Shown here in pieces: positions 1 through 7,938 of a stretch of 64,000 bases of DNA. The notes under the pieces were generated by a model, which searched no databases, was not told where the DNA came from, and saw nothing but the letters and a program-made list of their open reading frames with translations. Position numbers and translations under genes: made by a program. Source of the stretch: Streptomyces liliiviolaceus (lineage in GTDB: Bacteria > Actinomycetota > Actinomycetes > Streptomycetales > Streptomycetaceae); contig NZ_JAGPYQ010000001.1 in assembly GCF_018070025.1 (NCBI RefSeq), forward strand, positions 5,580,001 to 5,644,000. Direction: 5' to 3'. Positions within the stretch are counted from its first letter, which is position 1. Each line of letters starts with the position of its first letter.

Positions 1-1
1 G

Positions 2-526
2 CTCACGCCCGAGGAGCGCGCCTGGTTCGCGAACGCCGCGGCCTGGGGCGCGAGCGAGGGCGCCTACGGAGCCATGCACCGCACGAGGCCCCAGACCGCC
101 GCCACCGGGCTCAACGACTCACCGGCCGGGCTCGCCGCGTGGATCGTCGAGAAGCTGCGGGCGTGGAGCGACTGCGGCGGCGACCTCGAACGGAGCTTCA
201 CGAAGGACGAGATCCTCACGAACGTCACCCTGTACTGGCTGACGGGGACGATCGGCTCCTCGATGCGCATGTACCACGCCAACGGCGCGCTCCCGCCCGA
301 GCAACTCACCCGCCGGGTCGAGGTGCCGTCCGGCTTCTCGCTCTTCCAGGGCGACATCGTCCGCCCGCCGAGGGCGTGGCTGGAGCGCACGACGAACGCC
401 GTGTACGTGACCGAGCCCGCGCGCGGCGGCCACTTCGCACCGTTCGAGGAGCCCGAGCTGTACGCGGAGGAACTGCGCGCGTTCTTCCGTCCCTACCGGG
501 CGGCAGCGGCAGCGGCGAAGAACTGA
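2..526 (+). CDS. Epoxide hydrolase, C-terminal part (5' end outside window)
   Basis: The frame is open from base 2, so the start lies to the left of the window; about 174 residues are present. The protein looks like the C-terminal part of an EHN-type epoxide hydrolase of the alpha/beta-hydrolase fold, which opens epoxides to diols. Visible family features are the segment YGAMHRTRPQT, the block SPAGLAAWIVEKLRAW, and GGHFAPFEEPE near the end, which carries the expected catalytic histidine. The nucleophile Asp would be in the missing part. The downstream neighbour is a broken regulator on the other strand. The family call is from motif recognition and is fairly secure; the substrate is unknown. 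Confidence 0.85.
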   Translation, partial: LTPEERAWFANAAAWGASEGAYGAMHRTRPQTAATGLNDSPAGLAAWIVEKLRAWSDCGGDLERSFTKDEILTNVTLYWLTGTIGSSMRMYHANGALPPEQLTRRVEVPSGFSLFQGDIVRPPRAWLERTTNAVYVTEPARGGHFAPFEEPELYAEELRAFFRPYRAAAAAAKN

Positions 527-584
527 AGACGCCAGTTGACCTTGATGCCGTAGCCGCGCCGGATGCCCGGTGTCGCAGGCGTCG

Positions 585-1798
585 TCAGTCCGCCCGCTGC
601 GCGCCGGAGCGCGGGGCCGCGCGGGCGACGACCGTGTTCCGGGCGGCCGATCGCAGGGCTAACAGCCGGGTGAGCGGGTGGAAGCGGTAGCGGCCCGGGG
701 CACGTGACTCCAGGAGTTGCACGTCGACCAGTTGCTCCAGGATCACCTCGGTCGCCGACACCGCCGCTCCGTTCGTCGCGGCCGCCTCCGTGACGGTCAA
801 CTCGCCCTGCACCGCCGCCAGCAGAGGCAGCGCGAGCGCCGCCGCGCGGCCTGTGGGTCCCCGGGCCAGCAGCTCCCGGTGGCCGGCGTCGAGAGCCGTG
901 TGCATGTCCAGGTCCGCGAAGGACAGCTCCGCGAGGCGGCCCGCGGGATCGGCGAGCCGGTCGGCGAGTTCCCGTACCGGCCACCGTGGACGCGCCGCCA
1001 GGCGGGCGCCCGCGATGCGCAGGGCGAGGGGCAGATGGCCGCAGTGGTGGGCGATGGTCTCGGCGGCGCCGCGTTCGGCGGAGAGCCGCCCGGGTCCGGC
1101 CCAGAGATCGAGGACCTCGATGGACGCCGGGGGTGTGAGGGGCGAGAGATGGAGGTGTACGGCGCCGCTGAGGGTGGCGAGGACACCGAGGCTGGTGACG
1201 AGGACCGCACAGCCGTGTCCCGCGGGCAGGAGCGGACGTACCTGGGCGGCGTCCAGCGCGTTGTCCAGGACGATCAGCATCCGTCGCTCGGTGAGCAGCG
1301 TTGGGCCGCGTGCACTGCCAGTGTCGACTTGCCGACGCCTCCGGGGCCGTCGGGAGCGACCACGACGGGACCGCTCCCCCGCTGCCCAGGGCGCAGCACG
1401 TCGAGCACGCACAACTCCCGGGTTCTGCAAGGGGGGTTCGGGGATGTCCGCGGGCAACTGGCGAGGGACGGGGACGAGAGCGCCGGGGTCGTCCGTGCCG
1501 GGCGGGCCCGCGCGGCCGTGGGGAGCCGGAGCCGTGCGGGCGCGGCGGGCCTCCTCCACCCGGTCGCGGGCCGTCGCGAGTTGCCGAAGCTCACGGCCCG
1601 TGGCGCCGAGGAGTTGGACCAGGGTGTCGAAACGGTCCGTCGGCGGGAGGGTCTTGCCGGCGAAGTAGTCGCCGATCACCCCGTGCGCCCAGCCGGTGAG
1701 CGCGGACAGCTGACGGTAGGTGGGCTGTGCTCCGCCGTCCCTGCGCGCGGCGCGTCTGAGCAACGAAGCAGCGCGGCCAGTTCCTCGGCCGTGTCCAC
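585..1798 (-). pseudogene. Decayed NB-ARC/HTH (AfsR-like) regulator
   Basis: Pieces of one regulator lie in several frames. From a GTG at 1798 the start VDTAEELAALLR reads in one frame, then shifts to another that carries an HTH-like part (PTYRQLSALTGWAHGVIGDYF). A Walker A motif (GGVGKSTLAVHAAQ) is found only in a third frame around 1290-1340. The original frame then resumes at LLTERRMLIVLDNALDAAQVRPLL and runs through a GLPL-like GHLPLALRIAG to the stop. About 70 residues normally found between Walker A and Walker B are missing, as is the FTGR-type motif after LPADIPEP. At least two frameshifts and one deletion are therefore needed to explain the locus. Intact relatives are cytosolic ATP-dependent transcription regulators. 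Confidence 0.75.
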
Positions 1799-2273
1799 GG
1801 CGTCGACCGGGCCGATGCCCGCTGCCGCCGCCCTCGGTCCTCCGTCCTCCTGATGTCCCGCCGCCCCCGGTCCGCCTGGCATTCGTTCGCATCCTCCGCA
1901 CCGGCGCACGCCGGGCGAGCGCTGTGGGCGCCGCCCGGCCGAGGCCGACCGAACCTGTCCGGTGGCGCCCGGTCTCCGGAACCGCTCCCCGGGACGCGCG
2001 AGCATCCCGCTATCGCTCGGATCCCGCGATTCGGCGATCGGGCACCGCACCGGCTGTCACTACGGCATTCGTGGAGTACCGCCCACCGGTTGGTACGACT
2101 TCCCGCCGGATTCCGGACATCGAGCGACACATGGAATGGCACATCAAGTGGCACAGCGAGTGACCCAGCGCGTGGCGAGCCACGCACGACCGGCATCGGG
2201 CGTCCCGTGGCGGCCCCGGGCGCGACCGGGTGCTGTCGGCCGCCGCCGAGGTCCGCGGGTAGGGTCGGCCGGT
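1799..2273. other. Intergenic stretch without a recognisable gene
   Basis: I see no protein with family features in any frame here; the open frames look like GC-rich shadows. A short run of near repeats of the type tggcaca lies at about 2135-2155. A TAGGGT hexamer at 2260-2265 sits 8 nt before the ATG of the next gene and could be a -10 box. Confidence 0.5.
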
Positions 2274-2609
2274 ATGACCGTCGCTCGTTCCGTCGCCCTC
2301 TTCGTCGTCGCCGCTCTCTTCGAGATCGGCGGCGCGTGGTTGGTGTGGCAGGGCGTGCGCGAACACAAGGGCTGGATCTGGATCGGTGCCGGTGTCATCG
2401 CGCTCGGCCTCTACGGCGTGGTCGCCACCTTCCAGTCCGACGACGACTTCGGCCGCATCCTGGCCGCGTACGGCGGGGTCTTCGTCGCGGGATCGATCGC
2501 CTGGGGCATGATCGCCGACGGCTACCGCCCCGACCGTTACGACGTCGTCGGCGCCCTGGTCTGCCTCGCGGGCATGGCGGTCATCATGTACGCGCCTCGC
2601 TCGCACTGA
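2274..2609 (+). CDS. YnfA (UPF0060) family membrane protein
   Basis: A small integral membrane protein of 111 residues with four predicted hydrophobic helices (roughly residues 4-24, 31-50, 61-79 and 88-106). The segments [13 protein letters not shown] and [14 protein letters not shown] match the YnfA/UPF0060 family, a relative of the small multidrug resistance transporters, and the length is normal for that family. The ATG at 2274 was chosen because it puts the start directly before the first helix; upstream in-frame codons give an unlikely arginine-rich extension. There is no clear Shine-Dalgarno sequence. It converges with the NTF2-like gene that follows. Confidence 0.85.
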   Translation: MTVARSVALFVVAALFEIGGAWLVWQGVREHKGWIWIGAGVIALGLYGVVATFQSDDDFGRILAAYGGVFVAGSIAWGMIADGYRPDRYDVVGALVCLAGMAVIMYAPRSH

Positions 2610-2623
2610 CTCCGGACGCCCGC

Positions 2624-3133
2624 TCAGGCAGCGGAGAACACGTCGGGGCTGCCCGTCGTCCAGGTGATGCGCAGGGTGCGACGGGAGATGCGCCAGCCGT
2701 CCGGCGTACGCACGAGGTCGTCCTCGTACGTGCCACCCGTGTGGTAGTACTCGCCGCCCCGGTGATGGTGGGCCACGATCTGCGTGGACGCGTGTGCTCC
2801 CACGTCCGTGAACTCGACTTCCTGAGCGCCCAGCAGGTGCTGTGTCGCGTCCAGGCTGGCGAACAACTGCCGGGCGCCCTCAGCGACGACACCGCCGCCG
2901 ACAGTCAGGCCGCTGAACGTCTCTCCTTCCGGCAGATAGGCGTCGAAGACGTTCCGTACCTCGGCGTCCTCGGTGAAGGCGCCGGCGACGCGGGCGAAGT
3001 CGCGACGGTCCAGGCCGAAGGCGTAGGCCGTGAGCAGTCCACGGATCTCGTCCCGGTCACGGACTCGAACTTGGTCACCGTCACCGTCACAGTCACGGAC
3101 TTGGACCTGGTCGGGAATGGATGTGTCGCTCAT
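2624..3133 (-). CDS. NTF2/SnoaL-like protein
   Basis: A 169-residue protein of the nuclear transport factor 2-like (SnoaL) superfamily, a cone-shaped alpha+beta barrel used for small hydrophobic substrates. Typical features are DEIRGLLTAYAFGLDRRDFARVAGAFTED at residues 30-58, a TQHLLG histidine region, and the barrel strands YYHTGGTYEDDLVRTPDGWRISRRTLRITW. The N-terminus is unusual: a short run of alternating Val, Arg and Asp (residues 8-28) coded by near-repeats. It starts 11 nt after the stop of the neighbouring NTF2-like gene, so the two are probably co-transcribed from the promoter region at 3660-3690. Substrate and reaction are unknown. Confidence 0.8.
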   Translation of the reverse strand: MSDTSIPDQVQVRDCDGDGDQVRVRDRDEIRGLLTAYAFGLDRRDFARVAGAFTEDAEVRNVFDAYLPEGETFSGLTVGGGVVAEGARQLFASLDATQHLLGAQEVEFTDVGAHASTQIVAHHHRGGEYYHTGGTYEDDLVRTPDGWRISRRTLRITWTTGSPDVFSAA

Positions 3134-3144
3134 GGGATGTGTTC

Positions 3145-3621
3145 CTAGATCCCGGCGAGGACAGAGGCATCGCCCTCGGTCCAGGCGTTGTCGACGGTGA
3201 GGTGCTGGACGACCCATACCTCACCCTGCCTGGCCAGCTCCACGTCGTACCGGTTGGTCATCAGGACGTGGCGCGAGTGGTCCGTACGGGGCAGGTGCTG
3301 GCACGCCATGATGCCTTCGAGGTGGGCCGTGTCGCCGTCGAGGCTCACCCGCGGGTTGCTCAGCGAGTGCGTGGTGTCCAGGTGGCCGAGCGAGCCCAGC
3401 AGGGCCGTGGCGATGGTCTTCCCGCCCTTGATCGGCGGGTACTCCTGGCCCGCCTTCTTCGTGGCCGGACCGAAGTCGGCCACCGCGTCGTCCGCGAAGG
3501 CGGAGGCGAGCAGGTCCTTGTCGCGCAGGTCGAGACCTGCGGCGTAGCGGTAGAGGGTCTCCACCACGGCGAACTTGTCCTCGGTCGCCGTGGGAGAGGT
3601 GGGGCTGTCGGTCGTCGACAC
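3145..3621 (-). CDS. NTF2/SnoaL-like protein
   Basis: A 158-residue NTF2/SnoaL-like protein. The pattern FAVVETLYRYAAGLDLRDKDLLASAFADDAV, then DTTHSLSNPRVSLDGDTAHLEGIMACQH and the strand VWVVQHLTVDNAWTEGD, is that of the polyketide-cyclase/dehydratase branch. I chose the GTG at 3621 because GAAGGA lies 6 nt upstream; a GTG at 3657 is in frame but has no ribosome binding site and lies close to the palindromic operator. It is the first gene of a two-gene unit with the NTF2-like gene at 2624. Transcription probably starts in or near the palindrome at 3664-3691 and would be controlled by whatever binds there. Substrate unknown. Confidence 0.8.
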   Translation of the reverse strand: MSTTDSPTSPTATEDKFAVVETLYRYAAGLDLRDKDLLASAFADDAVADFGPATKKAGQEYPPIKGGKTIATALLGSLGHLDTTHSLSNPRVSLDGDTAHLEGIMACQHLPRTDHSRHVLMTNRYDVELARQGEVWVVQHLTVDNAWTEGDASVLAGI

Positions 3622-3663
3622 GGTGCGTCCTTCGTCGGTGGGTCGTTGTTCCTTCACCGTAGA

Positions 3664-3691
3664 CCACTATTTGACAACTGTCGAATAGTGG
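3664..3691. promoter_or_regulatory. 28-bp palindromic operator with embedded -35 boxes
   Basis: Two 13-nt arms (CCACTATTTGACA at 3664-3676 and TGTCGAATAGTGG at 3679-3691) match in 12 of 13 positions around a 2-nt centre. On the plus strand TTGACA at 3671-3676 can be a -35 box, with TAGCGT at 3692-3697 as a short-spaced (15 nt) -10 box; on the minus strand TTGTCA occupies the equivalent place. It sits between the divergent NTF2-like gene and the small reading frame at 3725, with a TetR gene next. A TetR-type operator is the natural reading, which is inference. Confidence 0.7.
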
Positions 3692-3724
3692 TAGCGTCGA
3701 GAGCGAACCAGCCGAAGGAGTGTC

Positions 3725-3865
3725 ATGCACGAAGTGGAATCCAGTGCTCCGAAGGCACCCGTCCACCGTCCACGGTCACGGGCGGGCCCCATGGGCCGCC
3801 GTCGAAGGCCGAGGGGGTGGGGCCTGTCGATGACCTGCGCAGTAGTGTGCGTGCATGGTGAGTGA
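3725..3865 (+). CDS. Small reading frame with a strong RBS; possible remnant of a divergent gene
   Basis: A 46-codon frame starts with ATG 4 nt after a textbook GAAGGAG (3714-3720), downstream of a promoter-like TTGACA/TAGCGT pair overlapping the palindrome. The product (MHEVESSAPKAPVHR and onwards) is Pro/Arg-rich and matches no family I know. Its stop overlaps the first codons of the TetR gene by 11 nt. Either it is a small leader-type peptide coupling translation to the regulator, or it is the surviving start of a larger divergent enzyme gene lost by deletion. Confidence 0.35.
   Translation: MHEVESSAPKAPVHRPRSRAGPMGRRRRPRGWGLSMTCAVVCVHGE
3843..3848 (+). promoter_or_regulatory. -10 box TAGTGT, likely leaderless start
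   Basis: TAGTGT fits the Streptomyces TANNNT -10 pattern and ends 6 nt before the ATG at 3855, which would place the transcription start on or next to the start codon. No convincing -35 was found at the ideal spacing. Confidence 0.35.
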
Positions 3866-4472
3866 CCAGTCCCCGGCCGTCGAAGCGGATCCGCGCTTCA
3901 CCCGCTCGCGACGGGCGATCGCGGACGCCCTGGCCGACCTCATGCAGCGGAAGAAGTCACCTCCTTCGGTCTCCGCCCTGGCGGAAGCCGCCGGCATTCA
4001 CCGCGCCACCTTCTACAACCACTTCGACTCGGTCGAAGAGGCCGCGGTGTACGTGATCGCGGACGATTTCCGTGCCCTCCACGACCTGAACATCAGCGAT
4101 CGACGGAGGGGCGGGGAGCCCGCCGAGGTGGCCGTGGCGACGCTGAACGCCATGCTCGACACCCTCAAGCAGCGCAGGAGCCTCTTCCTGCTGGCTTCGA
4201 CGTGGCGGTCGTCCAGCGGGCTGATGGGTATCGGCGACCTGCTTCTCGAACAGCTCCACGCCCTCCGGCGCGACCTCGGCATCGACGAGCGGGAGTCCGG
4301 CCCGCAGAACTCGGTGGAGGACGTCTACACGGCCTCCGGAGTGCACGGAGTCTTCTCGGCGGCCGTCGGAGGCAACACCGACTGCGACCCCGAGGAGATC
4401 GCGGTCCGCCTGTACGCGCTGCTGCCCGACTGGATCCACCACCCACCGCAGCCGGCGACGACGACAACCTGA
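3855..4472 (+). CDS. TetR/AcrR family transcriptional regulator
   Basis: A 205-residue one-domain DNA-binding protein with a TetR N-terminus: RSRRAIADALADLM (helix 1), then the HTH SVSALAEAAGIHRATFYNHFDSVEEAA at residues 38-64, followed by a helical ligand-binding domain with no recognisable ligand signature. Length is normal for the family. A GTG directly after the ATG is an alternative start; no Shine-Dalgarno is visible, consistent with a leaderless mRNA. It lies beside a 28-bp palindrome (3664-3691), its most likely operator, and a hairpin terminator follows its stop. It probably represses the divergent NTF2-like pair and perhaps itself. Confidence 0.9.
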   Translation: MVSDQSPAVEADPRFTRSRRAIADALADLMQRKKSPPSVSALAEAAGIHRATFYNHFDSVEEAAVYVIADDFRALHDLNISDRRRGGEPAEVAVATLNAMLDTLKQRRSLFLLASTWRSSSGLMGIGDLLLEQLHALRRDLGIDERESGPQNSVEDVYTASGVHGVFSAAVGGNTDCDPEEIAVRLYALLPDWIHHPPQPATTTT

Positions 4473-4474
4473 TC

Positions 4475-4501
4475 CGCCTTCCCGGCCCCGCCGGGAAGGC
4501 G
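4475..4501 (+). terminator. Hairpin terminator after the TetR gene
   Basis: CGCCTTCCCGG (4475-4485) pairs perfectly with CCGGGAAGGCG (4491-4501) over 11 bp with a 5-nt loop, starting 2 nt after the stop codon. No T-run follows, as is usual in Streptomyces. Confidence 0.65.
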
Positions 4502-4665
4502 AGCACGCTCAGCGACATCACCCTGCCCTCTGCCGCACTGCGGCTTCTGAACCATGACGCCCGGCATGACCGGCGTGCGGGCCGCGACGGCCCCGCACCG
4601 CCGGCGATCCGCCCTGCCCGCGGCCGAGCCGCGGCATGGGGCCGCGCGTCGGAAGGAGACCCACC

Positions 4666-5133
4666 ATGAGCATTGCCCTCGTACGCAATCCGGGCGACGG
4701 CCAGGACTTCCGCTACTACGACAACGTCATCGAACAGGTGGCGACGAACGCCGAGACCAGCGGCGCGGCCAGCGTCATGCGGCTCACCGTGGGCCGCGCG
4801 GACGCGCCCCCGCTGCACACCCACAGCCGCGAGGACGAGAGCTGGGTGGTCCTGTCGGGCCGCGTCCGGTTCTGGGTCGGCTCGACCTCGCTGGCCGAGT
4901 GCGAGGTGCGGGACGCCGAGCCCGGCGCCTATGTCTACGTGTCCCGGCTGGTCCCGCACACCTTCCAGACGATCACGCCGACCGCGGAAGTCCTCGTCAT
5001 CAACAACCCCGGAGCCATTGAAGGCCTCTTCCACACGGTCGGCCCCGCCGACGCACGGGAGGACGCCGAGCACACCGACCTCGCGGCGGACTACGGAATC
5101 GTCAACCACGACAACCCGCCCCCCGCCCAGTAA
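4666..5133 (+). CDS. Cupin domain protein
   Basis: A 155-residue protein with a single cupin barrel. Cupin motif 1 is visible as LHTHSREDESWVVLSG (His, His, Glu ligands, residues about 46-61) and motif 2 as PGAYVYVSRLVPHTFQT (His, residues about 86-102). Metal binding is therefore likely. The start is fixed by GGAAGGAG at 4651-4658, 7 nt before the ATG. It is followed after 18 nt by an NTF2-like gene and probably forms a two-gene unit with it. Cupins of this type can be dioxygenases, isomerases or binding proteins; nothing here decides which. Confidence 0.85.
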   Translation: MSIALVRNPGDGQDFRYYDNVIEQVATNAETSGAASVMRLTVGRADAPPLHTHSREDESWVVLSGRVRFWVGSTSLAECEVRDAEPGAYVYVSRLVPHTFQTITPTAEVLVINNPGAIEGLFHTVGPADAREDAEHTDLAADYGIVNHDNPPPAQ

Positions 5134-5151
5134 GAAGGAGAACGGACCATC

Positions 5152-5526
5152 ATGAGCTCGAACCTCAGGGACAAGGTCGTCAGCTATCTCCTTGCCCTGG
5201 AGAAGCCCGACTGGGACACGGCGCGTGCCCTGTGCGCCGACACCGCCACCGTCTGGCACAACGACGGCAAGGGCGACGAGACCCTCGACGAGTACTTCGA
5301 CGGGCTGAAGAGACAGATCGGATCCTATGAATCGGTCCGCTACGACATCCTCCGCCAGCTCTCCCAGCCGGGCGGGGTCCTCCAGCAGCACGTCGTGCAC
5401 GTGACCGGGAAGGACGGCAGGCGCGGCGAGGTGCACGCCGCGGTCTACTTCGGATTCGACGACGCCGAACTGATCAACCGCATCGAGGCGTACGCGAACT
5501 ACATCCCCGTCGGCCAGGACGGCTGA
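5152..5526 (+). CDS. NTF2/SnoaL-like protein
   Basis: A 124-residue NTF2/SnoaL-like domain: KVVSYLLALEKPDWDTARALCADTATVWHND (first helices with the typical Trp-His), then QQHVVHVTGKDGRRGEVHAAVYFGFDDAELINRIEAYAN, the closing strands of the cone. The segment AELINRIEAYAN resembles the SnoaL polyketide cyclase/limonene epoxide hydrolase group. AAGGAG lies 11 nt upstream of the ATG, somewhat far. It follows the cupin gene on the same strand and converges with the VOC gene. Role unknown; probably acts with the cupin on one small molecule. Confidence 0.8.
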   Translation: MSSNLRDKVVSYLLALEKPDWDTARALCADTATVWHNDGKGDETLDEYFDGLKRQIGSYESVRYDILRQLSQPGGVLQQHVVHVTGKDGRRGEVHAAVYFGFDDAELINRIEAYANYIPVGQDG

Positions 5527-5568
5527 GGCGGCCACAGCGCGACCCGCCGTCCCGGCCCGGACGCGGTC

Positions 5569-5949
5569 TCAGAGGGTGATGCAGAAGGGGTGCCCCGCGG
5601 GGTCCAGCAGGATGCGGCGCCGGTCGGGGAGCGGTTGCACCCCGGCCGTGACGGCTCCCAGAGCGACGAGCCGGGCCTCGGCCGCGTCCAGGTCGTCCAC
5701 GCCCAGGTCGAGGTGGGCCTGTTTCGGTACGGAGGAGTCCGGCCAGGTGGGGCGGCGGTAGTCGTCCACGCGGTAGAAGCCCAGTCCTGGTGTGCCCTGG
5801 CGGCCCACCAGGACGAAGCCGTCGGTGGTCAGGGCGACGGGCAGGCCGAGTGCCTCGCTGTAAAAACGTGCCAGCTCGACGGGTTCCGCGCAGTCGAAGG
5901 TGACGGCCAGATAGCGGACCGCTGGAACGGGATCTGTGGGAAAAGCCAT
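5569..5949 (-). CDS. VOC (glyoxalase/bleomycin resistance) domain protein
   Basis: A 126-residue single-module vicinal oxygen chelate protein with two beta-alpha-beta-beta-beta units: LAVTFDCAEPVELARFYSEALGLPV at residues 14-38, and KQAHLDLGVDDLDAAEARLVALGA followed by RRILLDPAGHPFCITL at the end. Metal-ligand candidates are His in KQAHLDLGV and His/Cys in HPFC. The ATG at 5949 is supported by GAAAGGAGTTCTCC upstream. Such proteins act as dioxygenases, lyases or drug-binding resistance proteins. It lies 29 nt downstream of the MazG-like gene on the same strand. Confidence 0.8.
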   Translation of the reverse strand: MAFPTDPVPAVRYLAVTFDCAEPVELARFYSEALGLPVALTTDGFVLVGRQGTPGLGFYRVDDYRRPTWPDSSVPKQAHLDLGVDDLDAAEARLVALGAVTAGVQPLPDRRRILLDPAGHPFCITL

Positions 5950-5978
5950 CGGAGAACTCCTTTCGCCGGGTCGGGGCC

Positions 5979-6347
5979 CTACGCGCGCATGCCGCGCAGC
6001 GTCCGTTCCAGGCCGTCGCCGATGCGGTCCATCGTGGCCGCGTACGCCTCCGGCATGTCGACGTCGAGCCGGTCCGCGAGGACGAAGACCCACCACAGGC
6101 ATTCGGCCAGCTTGTGCCGCAGTTCGGCGTCCACGTCACCGTCGATGCCCCAGGTGCGCTCGGCGGCGAGCACCAGGTGGCCGACATAGGCGGCGTCGTT
6201 GGTGAAGCCGATCGCGAGCTCCGGCAGGGTCCATGTCCTGCCCAGCACCTGCTGCTCGACCTGTTCGTACTGCGCCCTGACCTTCAGTGCCCTGTCCTCG
6301 GCCTCGACGAGTCCGGCCCGGTCGTCGTGCGCCTGCTTCTCGTTCAT
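5979..6347 (-). CDS. MazG-like nucleotide pyrophosphohydrolase family protein
   Basis: A 122-residue, mostly helical protein resembling actinobacterial MazG-like proteins: LVEAEDRALKVRAQYEQVEQQVLGRTWTLPELAIGFTNDAAYVGHL, then KLAECLWWVFVLADRLDVDMPEAYAATMDRI. The block LAECLWWVFVLADRL corresponds to the MazG helix with the E...D metal ligands; the usual EExxE motif is only partly recognisable, so catalytic activity is uncertain. Start at ATG 6347. Probably co-transcribed with the ABM gene upstream and the VOC gene downstream. A house-cleaning or protein-binding role would fit the family. Confidence 0.65.
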   Translation of the reverse strand: MNEKQAHDDRAGLVEAEDRALKVRAQYEQVEQQVLGRTWTLPELAIGFTNDAAYVGHLVLAAERTWGIDGDVDAELRHKLAECLWWVFVLADRLDVDMPEAYAATMDRIGDGLERTLRGMRA

Positions 6348-6426
6348 CCCGGTGTCCTTCGAGTGGTGGCGTGGTGATGCGGTTCGTGGGCGGACGAGCA
6401 AGGACGTATCCGATACGGAGACTCCA

Positions 6427-6738
6427 TCACGCCGACCGGTGCAGTGCGGTGGTGAGCTGCCAGTCCACGCTGTCGTGGTCGATCGTGGCGTGGACGGGCG
6501 AGTCCGCCATCTCGCCGGTGATTCCGGCGGCGCCGGCACGCGCGTGCGGCAGGCTGTCGTAGGCGACGATGTCGATGATCCGTCCGTCGTCGGTGCCGAC
6601 GATGCGCCGCCACAGGAAGCCGGGCTGTCGCCTGAGATAGGCGTCGATGTCGGCGTTCGCCTTCACGAAGTCGTCGGCGGTGTGGCCCGCGGCCGGGCGC
6701 AGGGTGGTGATCTCAAGTGTTTCGGACAGGGCGGTCAT
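6427..6738 (-). CDS. ABM-like small protein
   Basis: A 103-residue dimeric-barrel-type protein: LEITTLRPAAGHTADDFVKANADIDAYLRRQPGFLWRRIVGTDDGRIIDIVAYDSLPHARAG. This alternation (strand, long helix, PGF, strand, W/Y-rich strand) is typical of the antibiotic biosynthesis monooxygenase and related Dabb/EthD folds. No catalytic residues can be assigned with confidence. It lies between the aldo/keto reductase (76 nt upstream) and the MazG-like gene on the same strand and may share their transcript. Confidence 0.65.
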   Translation of the reverse strand: MTALSETLEITTLRPAAGHTADDFVKANADIDAYLRRQPGFLWRRIVGTDDGRIIDIVAYDSLPHARAGAAGITGEMADSPVHATIDHDSVDWQLTTALHRSA

Positions 6739-6814
6739 GGTGTGTTCCGTTCTCGTCGGATGGCGGGCGGGGCCGATGGCCCATTGGAGGGAGTCGGAGG
6801 AAGGAAGGGAGCGG

Positions 6815-7870
6815 TCAGCGGACGAAGGCCTTGGCGGCGCGGCCGTTGATCGTGGTGTCGCCCTGCTGGAAGCCGACCATGGACTCGATCATGTTGTGCG
6901 GGTAGTCGAGGACCGGCGCCGTGAGCTCGCTCAGCTCACCGGTCTGCTCCTCGGTGAGCGTGACGTCGAGCGAGGCGAGATTGGCGGCCAGCTGCTCCTG
7001 CGTCCGGGCGCCGACGAGCGTTGATGTCACCTCCGACCTCTGGCGGACCCAGGCGAGCGCCACCGCCGCCACGGTCGTACCGAGGTCGTCGGCGATCGAC
7101 TTCAGGGCGTCCAGGAGGACGAATGTGGCTTCGGTCAGGTAGGCGGCGGCGTACGCCGTGCGCCCGGAACCGGCCACCTCGGTGGCGGTGCGCGCGTACT
7201 TCCCGGACAGGACACCGCTGGCCAGCGGGCTCCACGGGGTGATGCCGAGCCCGAAACGGCGGGCGACGCCGAAGGTCTCGCCCTCGACGCTGCGGGCGAG
7301 CAGCGAGTACTCGACCTGGAGCGCGGCGACGGGCTCCCAGTCCCGCAGCCGGGCGGTGGCGGCGGCCTCCGCGACCCACCAGGCGGGCACGTTGGACAGA
7401 CCGATGGCGTTGATCTTTCCGGCGCGCACCAGATCGGTGAGGGTGGACAGGGTCTCCTCGACGGGGGTGTGCCGGTCCCACTGGTGCATCCAGTACAGGT
7501 CGACGTAGTCGGTCTTCAGCCGGCGCAGGGAGGCGTCCAGCTGGGCACGGATCGCCTTGCGGCCGGCGCCGCCGGAGTTGGGGTCGTCCGCCCGCATGCT
7601 GCCGCCGAACTTCGTCGCCAGGACGACACGGTCGCGGCGGCCGGGGCGCTGGGCGAAGTAGCGGCCCAGGGTCTCCTCGGAGGCGCCGCCGTTGTACATG
7701 TTGGCGGTGTCCACGAAGTTGCCGCCCGCGTCGAGATAGTGGTCCAGCAGGCCGAACGAGGTCTCCGGGCCGGAGCCCCAGCTGCCGTCGTCGAAGTTCA
7801 TGGCGCCGAAGGCCAGCGGGCTGACCCGCAGACCGGAGCGGCCGAGGGTGCGGTACGAGGTGAGAGACAT
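6815..7870 (-). CDS. Aldo/keto reductase
   Basis: A 351-residue NADPH-dependent oxidoreductase of the (beta/alpha)8 aldo/keto reductase superfamily (YhdN/YajO-like). Catalytic residues are visible: Asp and Tyr in FVDTANMYNGGASEETLG (residues about 53-70), Lys in LATKFGG, His in YWMHQWDRHTPVEETL. The NADP-binding end is SEVTSTLVGARTQEQLAANLASL. Start at ATG 7870 (GAAGGAACACC upstream). It lies downstream of an MmyB-type regulator on the same strand, a common pairing in Streptomyces, where the regulator often controls the neighbouring oxidoreductase. Substrate unknown. Confidence 0.9.
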   Translation of the reverse strand: MSLTSYRTLGRSGLRVSPLAFGAMNFDDGSWGSGPETSFGLLDHYLDAGGNFVDTANMYNGGASEETLGRYFAQRPGRRDRVVLATKFGGSMRADDPNSGGAGRKAIRAQLDASLRRLKTDYVDLYWMHQWDRHTPVEETLSTLTDLVRAGKINAIGLSNVPAWWVAEAAATARLRDWEPVAALQVEYSLLARSVEGETFGVARRFGLGITPWSPLASGVLSGKYARTATEVAGSGRTAYAAAYLTEATFVLLDALKSIADDLGTTVAAVALAWVRQRSEVTSTLVGARTQEQLAANLASLDVTLTEEQTGELSELTAPVLDYPHNMIESMVGFQQGDTTINGRAAKAFVR

Positions 7871-7938
7871 GGTGTTCCTTCTCGGTTCTCGAAATGGGGT
7901 GTGATGTCGTGCGGCGTCGGAGCCGCTCGGCGTGGTGG

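Noticed and set aside
1853..3148. Large plus-strand frames over 1.85-3.15 kb
   Set aside because: Arg/Pro-rich translations without family features, overlapping YnfA and an NTF2-like gene that are clearly coding.
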